Shown piece by piece: positions 37,425 through 46,075 of a DNA stretch of 64,000 nucleotides (the stretch's first letter is position 1; every line of letters starts with the position of its first letter). The notes under the pieces are model-generated. The model was not told the DNA's origin and made no database searches. It worked only from the letters and a program-made list of their open reading frames with translations. Origin of the DNA: Spirochaetia bacterium. Its GTDB lineage: Bacteria; Spirochaetota; Spirochaetia; DAHUYW01. A program made the position numbers and the translations under genes. The stretch is taken from positions 1-64,000 of the forward strand of contig JASHNV010000058.1 in assembly GCA_030041455.1 (NCBI GenBank), read 5' to 3'.

Positions 37425-38258
37425 CTACTTCGCGCCCGCGGCCGGGGTACCGAGAACCGCGCGCAGAACGTTCGGGTGGGTCGCGTAGTCCCGGTTTCCG
37501 GCGCCGTAGCCGACGGCTTCGACGGTCATGGAGGGAAGCGGGCCGCGCTCGGAGGCGAACGTGGCGAGGAAGGCGGCTCCGGTCGGCGTGGTGATCTCGC
37601 CCTCCACGGCGCTCGCCCGAATCGGGTAGCTCCTGAGAAGCTCGAGCGTCGCGGGCGCCGGAACCGGATAGAGTCCGTGCATCGTTCGGACCATGCCCGT
37701 CCCTAGGGGCACCGGCGATGCGACGACCCGCTCGATTCGCAGGGCGCCGAGGAGGATCGACGCGCAGACGATGTCGACGATCGAGTCGATCGCGCCGATC
37801 TCGTGGAAATGAACCTGCTCGAGCGGGATTCCGTGGATCTTTGCCTCGGCTTTCCCGAGGGAGGTGAAGACGGCGACCGCCCGCTCGCAGGCGGCATCCT
37901 CCAACCGCGCCGAACGGATGAGCTCGACGATCTCGCCGTACCCGCGAGGCTCGTGATCATGGGGGTGATCATGGGGGTGATGGCGCTCCTCGTGACGGTC
38001 GCGGGACTCCGCTCCTTGAGGCAACTGTCCAGCGGCGGGTCGAACGTCGAACTTCAGCGCGGACACGCCGGTCTTCACCACCCGATCCCAGCCGAGGGAA
38101 TACTCCGAGGAGAGTCCGAGCTTCGCAAGCTCGCGCTCGAGGGCGGCGACATCCGCCCCGAGATCCGCGAGCGCCGCGACGGTCATGTCGCCGCTGATGC
38201 CCGCAAAGCAGTCGAGGTACAGTATTCGCTCACTCATCCGCCACTCCGCTTCGCTCAA
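37425..38258 (-). CDS. larC: LarC N-terminal part (nickel insertion protein)
   Basis: ILYLDCFAGISGDMTVAALADLGAD ... VHFHEIGAIDSIVDIVCASILLGAL ... ITTPTGAAFLATFA; His-rich HEERHHPHDHPHDHEPRG. Confidence 0.9.
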   Translation of the reverse strand: MSEAEWRMSERILYLDCFAGISGDMTVAALADLGADVAALERELAKLGLSSEYSLGWDRVVKTGVSALKFDVRPAAGQLPQGAESRDRHEERHHPHDHPHDHEPRGYGEIVELIRSARLEDAACERAVAVFTSLGKAEAKIHGIPLEQVHFHEIGAIDSIVDIVCASILLGALRIERVVASPVPLGTGMVRTMHGLYPVPAPATLELLRSYPIRASAVEGEITTPTGAAFLATFASERGPLPSMTVEAVGYGAGNRDYATHPNVLRAVLGTPAAGAK

Positions 38259-39006
38259 GGGCGAGCCTGCATATCGAGGCGGCGATATAGCCGCCTCCGA
38301 AGCCGTTGTCGATGTTCACGACGCTGACCCCCGGCGCGCAGGCGTTCAGCATCGTGAGGAGCCCGGCGAGCCCGCCGAAGCTCGCGCCGTAGCCCACGCT
38401 CGTCGGAACCGCGATGACGGGACGGGAGACAAGGCCCGCGACCACTCCGGGAAGCGCGCCCTCCATTCCGGCGACCACCACGGACGCGACGGCGCCCGCC
38501 ACCGTCGGAAGCGACTGGAACAGGCGATGGATTCCCGCGACCCCGACGTCGCGGACTCGAATTGCCCGGTAGCCGAGCGCCTCGACGGTGGCGGCGGCCT
38601 CCTCGGCGACCGGCTGATCGAGGGTGCCCGCGCTCACGATCGCGACGTACTCCTCGCGCCCCCGCGGGGATTCGCCGGATCGAGCCCACGACAGAAGCCT
38701 TCCCGCCTCATGGTAGACGGCGTCGGGAGCGGCCCGCCTGACGTGCGCGGCGGCCTCGGGGGAGACGCGGGTAGCGAGCACCCGGCGGGAGCGCTCCATG
38801 AGGCCCGTGAAAAGCGCAAGGAGCTGCTCGGCCGTCTTGCCCTGGCCGTAGACGACCTCGGCGACTCCGGTCCGGCGCTCGCGGTCGAGGTCGATCTTCG
38901 CGAACTCGAGCTCCTTGACCGGCTGAAGGAGCTTGAGCGCCGCGTCGACGGAAAGCTTCCCGTCGCGCACCTCCGCGAGGATTCGATCGAGCTCGACCAT
39001 CCCCAC
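38230..39006 (-). CDS. larB: LarB, nickel-pincer cofactor biosynthesis protein
   Basis: IVSAGTLDQPVAEEAAATVEALGYRAIRVRDVGVAGIHRLFQSLPTVAGAVASVVVAGMEGALPGVVAGLVSRPVIAVPTSVGYGASFGGLAGLLTMLNACAPGVSVVNIDNGFGGGYIA. Confidence 0.94.
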   Translation of the reverse strand: MGMVELDRILAEVRDGKLSVDAALKLLQPVKELEFAKIDLDRERRTGVAEVVYGQGKTAEQLLALFTGLMERSRRVLATRVSPEAAAHVRRAAPDAVYHEAGRLLSWARSGESPRGREEYVAIVSAGTLDQPVAEEAAATVEALGYRAIRVRDVGVAGIHRLFQSLPTVAGAVASVVVAGMEGALPGVVAGLVSRPVIAVPTSVGYGASFGGLAGLLTMLNACAPGVSVVNIDNGFGGGYIAASICRLALERSGVADE

Positions 39007-39014
39007 GTCCTCCG

Positions 39015-39890
39015 CTATTCCAGCGTCCGGTTCATGCTGCCGCTCGCGTAGCCTTCGAGATCGAGCGTCACGAATCGGTAGCCGAGGGAACGGAGCCTGG
39101 CCGACAGGCTCTCCCGGTTCTCGATGATCTTGGCGAAGTCCTCGGGAGCGACCTCCACCCGCGCGATGTCGTTATGCGTCCGCACGCGGACTTGGCTGAT
39201 GCCCAACGCGAGGACAAACGCCTCCGCCTGCTCGATCATGGAAAGTTTCTCCTTTGTGAGATGCTCGCCGAAAGCAACCCGCGACGACAGACAGGCGAGC
39301 GACGGCTTGTCCCAGTTCGGAAGCCCGAGCTCGCGGGCGAGCCTCCGCACCTCGGTCTTCCCGAGAAGCGCCTCCTGGAGGGGACCTCGCGCCCCCTTCT
39401 CGACGGCGGCGCGGATGCCGGGCCGGAAGTCGCCGAGGTCGTCGGTGATCAGTCCGTAGACCACGTGGCCGAGGCCGTGCTCGGCTTGGATCGGCTGAAG
39501 GTGCTCGAAGAGATTACGCCGGCAGAAATAGCAGCGCCCGCGGCCGTTCTCGGCGTACCCGGGGATCGACAGCTCCGAGGTCTCGATGACCCGGTGGCGG
39601 GCGCCGAGCGCGCGCGCAAGCTCGATCGCCGCCTCGCGCTCGCGGGAGGGATAGGTCTCCGAATCGGCGGTCACGGCGAGCACTCGCTCCCGGCCGAGCT
39701 CGTCGAGCGCCACCTTGAGGAGGAGCGTGCTGTCCACGCCTCCCGAGAACGCGACGAGAGCGCTCCGAAGCTCCCTCGTGATGGTTCTCAAACGCTCGTA
39801 CTTCTCTCGAAGAGGAGGCGACGTCTCGGACGGATCGGGCCGCCTCGCACCTATTGCTCGCACCGAACAATCTCCTTCCCGTGGCTCCAA
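39015..39890 (-). CDS. larE: LarE, ATP-dependent sacrificial sulfur transferase
   Basis: ALVAFSGGVDSTLLLKVALDELGRERVLAVTADSETYPSRE ... NGRGRCYFCRRNLFEHL ... KPSLACLSSRVAFGEHLT. Confidence 0.94.
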   Translation of the reverse strand: MEPREGDCSVRAIGARRPDPSETSPPLREKYERLRTITRELRSALVAFSGGVDSTLLLKVALDELGRERVLAVTADSETYPSREREAAIELARALGARHRVIETSELSIPGYAENGRGRCYFCRRNLFEHLQPIQAEHGLGHVVYGLITDDLGDFRPGIRAAVEKGARGPLQEALLGKTEVRRLARELGLPNWDKPSLACLSSRVAFGEHLTKEKLSMIEQAEAFVLALGISQVRVRTHNDIARVEVAPEDFAKIIENRESLSARLRSLGYRFVTLDLEGYASGSMNRTLE

Positions 39891-39914
39891 AGTAATCCAT
39901 TCGCCGTGGAGCGT

Positions 39915-40712
39915 CTACCGCACGCACGTAGGACGCATGAACTCCTCCCGCAGGGTCTCGTGGTCTCGATCTGGCCTTGAAGCTTTCTCGTTGCCGTCCG
40001 GATGCCCGCCTTCTTCACGCGGCGGATCGTCGCGCGCAGGCGCCCGTGAAAACGATGTCGCGAACGGCGCTCCGTTCATGAGTGTCTCCGCATCGGCGCG
40101 ATGGCAGGCGAGCCTACGCCGTCGGCAACGGCGTCCGTCCTTGGCGCTCGTTTGTTCCAGGGAATCGAGAAGCGACCGGGCCTCCTCCGAAAGCCCGGTC
40201 TCGATTCGATCGTGCGGCTCGGTGACCAACGTCGCGACCGGGATCGCGCGGCGGATATACCGTCCGGCGAGGCTGAGGAGATAGCGCCGCGTCGCACGCT
40301 CGGCGAGCGAGCTGATCGAGTCGATCTCTCCTTGAGAGGACTTCGGCTTCTTCGGGAACGATCACGAGCCGGCGCGCCGGCGCCCCGAGGTTCATCGGGT
40401 AGCGCTGGACGCTTCCGCGACAGAACGTGCATTTCTCGCGCAACCGCGAGGCCGGGGGTCGTGATGTCCACCCGTTCTGCTCTGCGCGGAAAAGCTTCCC
40501 GGCGAGGGCGGAGGCCTCCTCCGGAGACAACGCGACGGGGAGCCGCTCGCCTGAAGACGGTTCACCGCTTCGTAGACGTTCGGCCGCGGAATCCTCGACA
40601 CCCTCGCGAGATCGTATCCGTTCGATGTCGTCCTTGCGCGCAACGCCCCTATGCCTGCGCCTCGTACCGAGAAAAGCCGAGCTTGATGAGCTCGTGAATC
40701 GTGTGGCGCATG
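39915..40712 (-). pseudogene. TrmB/sugar-specific HTH-family transcriptional regulator, frameshifted
   Basis: MRHTIHELIKLGFSRYEAQA* then in other frames NGYDLARVSRIPRPNVYEAVNRLQASG, then LPVALSPEEASALAGKLFRAEQNGW...VIVPEEAEVLSRRDRLDQLARRACDAAL..., then LSEEARSLLDSLEQ. Confidence 0.65.
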
Positions 40713-40851
40713 TCCCTCCTCCGATCGCGGCAGGTAGTACGCCCACGAGCGGGAGATCGCGAAATCGAGCCTCGGTCACGGGTAGTGCTCGATCCGGGCT
40801 GGGGCAACCCTTCTTCACTTCCGGCGACGGTGATAGAATGCGGTACTTATC

Positions 40852-42060
40852 GTGATTGTCTGGAAGCGAAACCTGTACGCGATCTGGGCGGCCGAGCTTC
40901 TCGCCATAGCGGGGTTCAGCACGTCGATGCCCATCATTCCCTTCTACCTGCAGTCGATGGGCGTGCGCTCGCCCCACCGACTGAACGTGTGGGTCGGGCT
41001 CATCCAGTCGACGGCCTCGATCGCGCTCGGTCTGGTGGCGCCCGTTTGGGGGAGAGTGGCGGATTCCTACGGGAGGCGGCCGATGCTGCTCCGCGCGATG
41101 TTCGGCGGCGCGCTGATCATCGCGCTCATGGGATTCGTGACCAAGCCCTGGCAGCTCCTCGTCCTGCGGATCGTTCAGGGCCTTCTCACGGGCACCGTGA
41201 GCGCCGCGACGGTCCTCGTCGCCTCGACGGTACCCGAAAAGGAGCTCGGCTCCAGCATGGGGCTTCTCCAGAGCGCGGTGTTCGTCGGCGCGTCCCTCGG
41301 GCCGCTGATCGGCGGATTCATCTCCGACTTCGCCGGCAACCGTTTCAATTTCTTCGTCACCTCGCTCATGCTCGTCTCCGCCGGTCTCCTCGTGTTGGGC
41401 TTCGTGCGGGAGGACTTCGTTCCGCGAAAAGCGCCGGGAAGCCCGTTGAAGAATCTCATTCCGAACTTCGCGATCGTGATCGAATCGCGGACGCTCCTCA
41501 CGCTCGTATTCGTCGGGTTCGCCGTCCAGGTCGCCAACTCGATCGTCAATCCGATCCTCCCGCTGTTCATCCAGAAAATCAACTCGGCTCAGGCCTTCGT
41601 CGCCACGACCTCGGGCTTGATCATCGGGCTCGGAGCATTGAGCTCAGCGGTGGCTTCCGTCGTGATCGGGCGGGTGAGCGGGCGGATGGGCTACCAGCGA
41701 GCGGTGGTCATCTGCATCGGGGGCGCATGCCTTCTCTACATTCCGCAGGCCTTCGTGACCACGGCGACCCAGCTTCTCGTCCTGAGAATGCTCGAGGAGT
41801 TTTTTCTCGGAGGGACGATGCCGTCGGTGAACGCTCTCATCGCGCGCAACACCGAGAGGGAGGCCCAAGGATCGGTCTACGGGATCAACACGAGCGTGAG
41901 CTCGGCGGGCGGCGCGCTCGGTCCGGCCCTCGGCGCCTCGGCCGCGATTCTGTTCGGATACTCGGGCCCCTTCCTCGGAACCGCAGGCATGCTCCTCGTC
42001 ACGTCGGTCGCGATCATGACGGTGCTGCGCCGGAGGGGCTCGGGAGCGTCCTCGCGTTGA
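40852..42060 (+). CDS. MFS transporter
   Basis: GFSTSMPIIPFYLQSMGVRSPHRLNVWVGLIQSTASIALGLVAPVWGRVADSYGRRPMLLRAM. Confidence 0.92.
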   Translation: MIVWKRNLYAIWAAELLAIAGFSTSMPIIPFYLQSMGVRSPHRLNVWVGLIQSTASIALGLVAPVWGRVADSYGRRPMLLRAMFGGALIIALMGFVTKPWQLLVLRIVQGLLTGTVSAATVLVASTVPEKELGSSMGLLQSAVFVGASLGPLIGGFISDFAGNRFNFFVTSLMLVSAGLLVLGFVREDFVPRKAPGSPLKNLIPNFAIVIESRTLLTLVFVGFAVQVANSIVNPILPLFIQKINSAQAFVATTSGLIIGLGALSSAVASVVIGRVSGRMGYQRAVVICIGGACLLYIPQAFVTTATQLLVLRMLEEFFLGGTMPSVNALIARNTEREAQGSVYGINTSVSSAGGALGPALGASAAILFGYSGPFLGTAGMLLVTSVAIMTVLRRRGSGASSR

Positions 42061-42109
42061 GCTCCCGGCGGAGCGGAGCTCGCGAGCGTTCCTTGACGCC
42101 GATTCCCAT

Positions 42110-42640
42110 CCGGTAGCCTCCGTGAGGGGCGGGGTTCGGCGACGGGCGCCCTCCGGATTCCGCGGCGAAGGCGCCGAATCCGGGCTCCCTGTCGATCGCG
42201 CCCGCTTTCAGCGTCTCCTGAAACGCTCCTTGGCTCATCGCGAGCGCGACGAAGCGCCCCGCGTCGCGCGTCTCGACGCCGTGGAAGACGACCTCCTTCG
42301 AGAAGCGGAACGAGACCCGAGGCGCCCGGACGCCCGCGGGCCGTCTCCGGGTCCCGGGCGAAGAGCTCATGAGAGAGCCGCTCGGGCTCCGCCCCGATCG
42401 AAGCGGGCCGGTCGCAGTCGTAGGTTGCGAAGACGCCCGCGGGAGGAGGGCGCGGCGGAACTCCCGACGGGAGGCTTCAGGCTCCACCCGGTGAAAGGGC
42501 TGCGAGCAGGTGAGGATGTCCGCCACGAGTCGGCGAGGGAAATGCGCGTCAGTCGCCCGAGGCGGGATCGCACGTCGGATCGACGTCGCGGAAGCGCCTG
42601 AATCACGGCGACTCGCGCGGCAAGCACGCCGGCTTGAACA
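42110..42640 (-). pseudogene. Class I SAM methyltransferase remnant, multiply frameshifted
   Basis: LGRLTRIS / LVADILTCSQPFHRVEPEASRREFRRALLP / GVFATYDCDRPASIGAEPERLSHELF / RDAGRFVALAMSQGAFQETLKAG in different frames; SQ-FHW-like motif EASRREFRR.L.P. Confidence 0.5.
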
Positions 42641-42680
42641 GCGAGTCCGTTGTCGGTAGGATGACAACCACGGACGGGAC

Positions 42681-43559
42681 ATGCCGGAACAAGCCGCCGA
42701 GAGACGCCGCGAGACAGCAATTCTCCTCCTTTCGTGCCGGGACACCCGCGGGATCGTGGCGGAGATCTCGCACTTCATCTTCGCGTATGACGGGAACATC
42801 CTCCACTCCGACCAGCACTTCGACGGGGAGACGCGAACCTTCTTCATGCGCATCGAGTGGGATCTCGAGCTCTTCTCGATTCCGAAGGAGAAAATCGCGG
42901 CCGCCTTCGAGCCCATTGCGGTCAAGTTCGCGATGAGCTGGCGCCTCGAGCTCTCTTCCAAGCGGGCGCGCATCGCGATTTTCGTCTCGGGATTCGATCA
43001 CTGCCTCTACGAGCTTCTGATCCGCAACCGCTCGGGGGAGCTCAACGCCGAGATTCCCCTCATCATCGGCAACCACGAGACCGCCGAGCCGATTGCCCGC
43101 TATTTCGACGTGCCGTTTCATCTCTTCAAGGTGACGGAGGACGGAAAGCGCGAGGCCGAGGCGCGCCAGCTCGCGCTCCTGCGAGAAAACCGGATCGATC
43201 TCGTCGTCCTTGCCCGCTACATGCAGATCCTCGGGGAGGGCTTCGTGTCCGAGTTTCGCGACCGCATCATCAACATCCACCACTCGTTTCTTCCCGCTTT
43301 CGTCGGCGCCCGGCCCTATCACCAGGCGCACTCGCGGGGAGTGAAGATCATCGGGGCGACGAGCCACTACGTCACCGCGGAGCTCGATCAGGGGCCGATC
43401 ATCGAGCAGGACGTCGCGCGCATAACGCACCGCGACTCCGTCGGCGACCTCATCCTCAAGGGGAAAAATCTCGAAAAGCTCGTCCTGTCGCGCGCGGTCA
43501 AGCTCCACCTCGATCACAAGATTCTCGTGTTCGGCAACAAGACCGTGGTGTTTGACTGA
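42681..43559 (+). CDS. purU: Formyltetrahydrofolate deformylase
   Basis: LLSCRDTRGIVAEISHFIFAYDGNILHSDQHFD ... MQILGEGFVSEFRDRIINIHHSFLPAFVGARPYHQAHSRGVKIIGATSHYVTAELDQGPIIEQDV. Confidence 0.95.
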   Translation: MPEQAAERRRETAILLLSCRDTRGIVAEISHFIFAYDGNILHSDQHFDGETRTFFMRIEWDLELFSIPKEKIAAAFEPIAVKFAMSWRLELSSKRARIAIFVSGFDHCLYELLIRNRSGELNAEIPLIIGNHETAEPIARYFDVPFHLFKVTEDGKREAEARQLALLRENRIDLVVLARYMQILGEGFVSEFRDRIINIHHSFLPAFVGARPYHQAHSRGVKIIGATSHYVTAELDQGPIIEQDVARITHRDSVGDLILKGKNLEKLVLSRAVKLHLDHKILVFGNKTVVFD

Positions 43560-43581
43560 CGCGGCGGGAAGGAGGACGGCC

Positions 43582-44112
43582 GTGATCGAGGTCGAGGTCA
43601 AGGCGTGGGTCGAGGACCCCGCGGCGCTTGAGCGGGTCCTTTCGGCGCGCTTTCCCTTCGTCGGGACCTTCCGGAAGGAGGACGTGTATTTTCGCCTTCC
43701 CGGCGCGTCGAGCGAGTTCCGACTGCGGCGAGCGGAGGGCGAGTCGGTGGTGACCGCGAAGGAGAAATCGATCGACTCGGGGGTCGAAGTGAACGTGGAA
43801 ACCGAGTTTACGGTCTCCGACGCCGAGGCGTTCGAGCGCTTCGCCCGCGCGATCGGCGCCGAGCCCTTCGTCCGCAAGACGAAGGTGGGGCGAGCCTACG
43901 GCGCGGAGGCGGTCCGCATCGAGCTTTCCGAGGTCGCGCGCCTCGGAACCTTCATCGAGATCGAGAAGCTCATCGACGAGGGGCGCGCCGCGGAGGCCTC
44001 CGCGGCGCGGAGCGAGCTCCTCGACCTCCTCGCGAGCCTCGGCGTCGGTCTCGAGAAGGTCGAGCGCCGCTACTACATCGACATGCTCATGGAGCGGGAT
44101 CGGCGCGGCTGA
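43582..44112 (+). CDS. CYTH-domain protein (class IV adenylate cyclase-like)
   Basis: VIEVEVKAWVEDPAALERVLSARFPFVGTFRKEDVYFRLPGASSEFRLRRAEGESVVTAKEKSIDSGVEVNVETEF; GTG start with GGAGG upstream. Confidence 0.85.
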   Translation: MIEVEVKAWVEDPAALERVLSARFPFVGTFRKEDVYFRLPGASSEFRLRRAEGESVVTAKEKSIDSGVEVNVETEFTVSDAEAFERFARAIGAEPFVRKTKVGRAYGAEAVRIELSEVARLGTFIEIEKLIDEGRAAEASAARSELLDLLASLGVGLEKVERRYYIDMLMERDRRG

Positions 44113-44120
44113 AGGCTTCG

Positions 44121-45104
44121 CTACACCGCCAGGTGCATGTCGCGGCCGACGACGGAGAGGGCCTCCTCGCGGTGGGCACGGGCGGCCTCCATGAACCGGT
44201 AGAAGTGGCTCGAGAAGAAGCCCGCCTTCGCGGGGACCGGCTTCCGCCGCGCGAGCTTCGATTTGTACAACACCTCGTCCTTCAGCCACAGAAACTTGTC
44301 GTAACCGCCCTGCGCCGCCTCCTCGTCGGGAATCTCGTCGGTGACGATCGCCTCGGCGATCCACTCGGCGCGGTCGAACGGGGCCATCTCCTCGGCGATC
44401 GTGAGATCGAGGATTCGCTCCTCCTGGCCCGCCGGACCGAGGAGCGACGCGAGGCGGTCGAGAACCGCCTCCGCGTCGTCGAACGGCCTCCGATTAAAGG
44501 CGCACAGATACTTGTAGATCTTCCGCGCCGCCGCGAGGTCGCGGGTCCGGTTGACGACCCGCTGGCGAGCGGGAACGAGGCGAGGATCGGTCCAGATCTC
44601 CGACAGGCGGTCCGGCGCGCGAAGCGCCTGCGCGTGGCCGATCGGCGGTATCACCGAGGCCGTGTCGACGACGTTCCACTCCTCCCGCACGCCGGAGAAG
44701 TTCTGATGCGCCCAGGAATCGGCGTAGGTGTGGAGCGCGACGCCGAGGCGATAGGGATCCCGCGAGCGCAGCGCCGCGATCAGGAGCCGCTTGACGCCCG
44801 GAGAGCCGGGCGTGCAGTTGAGCCGATTCGATCGGCCGTCGAGGCGCTCCGCGTCGGGATAGTCGGGATCGCCGGGAAAGAAATGGAACGGGATGTACAC
44901 GTTCCGCGGAGTTTCGACGTTCCAGAAGCCGAAGTTCTGCGTCGAGATGGTGGTGTACGTGGAGCTGGCGGCGTCGACCGCGTAGGCGACCACGTTGTAG
45001 TCCACGAACTGGGAGGCGTAGGAGATGACGCGCGCCTCCTCGGCCGGAAAACCGGCGCGCCTGCAGAGGTAGTTGAGAATGTAGTAATGGAACTCGATGT
45101 TCAC
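44121..45104 (-). CDS. DUF6765-like family protein
   Basis: MNIEFHYYILNYLCRRAGFPAEEARVISYASQFVDYNVVAYAVDAASSTYTTISTQNFGFWNVETPRNVYIPFHFFPGD ... LHTYADSWAHQNFSG. Confidence 0.7.
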   Translation of the reverse strand: MNIEFHYYILNYLCRRAGFPAEEARVISYASQFVDYNVVAYAVDAASSTYTTISTQNFGFWNVETPRNVYIPFHFFPGDPDYPDAERLDGRSNRLNCTPGSPGVKRLLIAALRSRDPYRLGVALHTYADSWAHQNFSGVREEWNVVDTASVIPPIGHAQALRAPDRLSEIWTDPRLVPARQRVVNRTRDLAAARKIYKYLCAFNRRPFDDAEAVLDRLASLLGPAGQEERILDLTIAEEMAPFDRAEWIAEAIVTDEIPDEEAAQGGYDKFLWLKDEVLYKSKLARRKPVPAKAGFFSSHFYRFMEAARAHREEALSVVGRDMHLAV

Positions 45105-45132
45105 GCCCGGGATCCGCGGCGGAGCGCTCCGC

Positions 45133-45981
45133 TCAGCCGAAGATGTAGCTCGTCCATTGCTTCCCGAGCCCCGCGAAGCCGCACTCCGCGACCTTCTTCT
45201 CGTTCGCTTCCCAATTGTCGCCGTAGTGAACGAGGTACATCTTGCGCTTGATTTCCGCCGGATAGGAATTGAGCTCGTCGATGCCGGCGTGAACCCCGCC
45301 GTTGAAGAACTGGCAGTCGTGAAAAATTATCTCCGGCTTGAACAGCTTGTCGAAGGTATAGACGAGATCTTCGTCGAAACGGGTGTCGCTCGTGAACATC
45401 ACCCGGTCGTCGATCATGAGGCCGCAGCTCCAGAAGGAGCTTTGCCACGTGGCGGGATTGTCGGGTATGTGCTTGGTTCGATAGAACTTGATGTTGATCG
45501 ACCCGATGGTCGCCTCGTGCGTCTCGCGCGGCAAGGTCTCAAGCCACACCGGGCGGACGATCTCCCACATGTCGTCGAAGGTCAGCACCTGGCCCGAACG
45601 CTCCTCGTTGAAGGCCGAGCCTCCCCGGAGGGACATCTCCCACAGGAGCGTCTGGTAGGTCGGGTTGATGATGATGCTCGGCTTTTCCCGCCGGACGTAC
45701 CGGTTGAGGAGCATGACCTCCTCGAGACCTCCGATATGGTCGGCGTGGGAGTGCGTGATGAGGAAGGTCCGCAGGTCCGTGACCTGCAGACCGATCTCGT
45801 GGATGGCCTGGGGAGCCTTGGAGCCGAAATCGACCATCACGTGATCTTTTCCCTTGATGACTAGGAGGTTCGTCTGGTAGTTGCGCTTCGTGAAGGCGCT
45901 CCCCACCCCGAGGAAGAAGAGCGTGAGCTTTCCGTCGTTCACGAGGGAAAGTGGAAGCTTCTTAAGCTTGCGAATCTCCAT
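45133..45981 (-). CDS. MBL-fold metallo-hydrolase (RNase Z-like)
   Basis: LGVGSAFTKRNYQTNLLVIKGKDHVMVDFGSKAPQAI ... FLITHSHADHIGGLEEV ... SDTRFDEDL. Confidence 0.9.
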   Translation of the reverse strand: MEIRKLKKLPLSLVNDGKLTLFFLGVGSAFTKRNYQTNLLVIKGKDHVMVDFGSKAPQAIHEIGLQVTDLRTFLITHSHADHIGGLEEVMLLNRYVRREKPSIIINPTYQTLLWEMSLRGGSAFNEERSGQVLTFDDMWEIVRPVWLETLPRETHEATIGSINIKFYRTKHIPDNPATWQSSFWSCGLMIDDRVMFTSDTRFDEDLVYTFDKLFKPEIIFHDCQFFNGGVHAGIDELNSYPAEIKRKMYLVHYGDNWEANEKKVAECGFAGLGKQWTSYIFG

Positions 45982-46047
45982 GGATGGCTCCTGCCTACGC
46001 TAAAGTATAGTTCATTCTCGACCCGTTTTCGAGCCGCCGCAACGACC

Positions 46048-46075
46048 CCGGACCTGAGCCCGGGCTCAGGTCCGG
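46048..46075 (-). terminator. Perfect 28-bp palindrome overlapping a stop codon
   Basis: CCGGACCTGAGCCCGGGCTCAGGTCCGG; contains the TGA of the 46066..46788 gene. Confidence 0.55.

Noticed and set aside
45119-45132. GCGGAGCGCTCCGC palindrome
   Set aside because: Perfect but only 14 bp and GC-rich; such palindromes are expected at this length and composition, so not reported as a feature.
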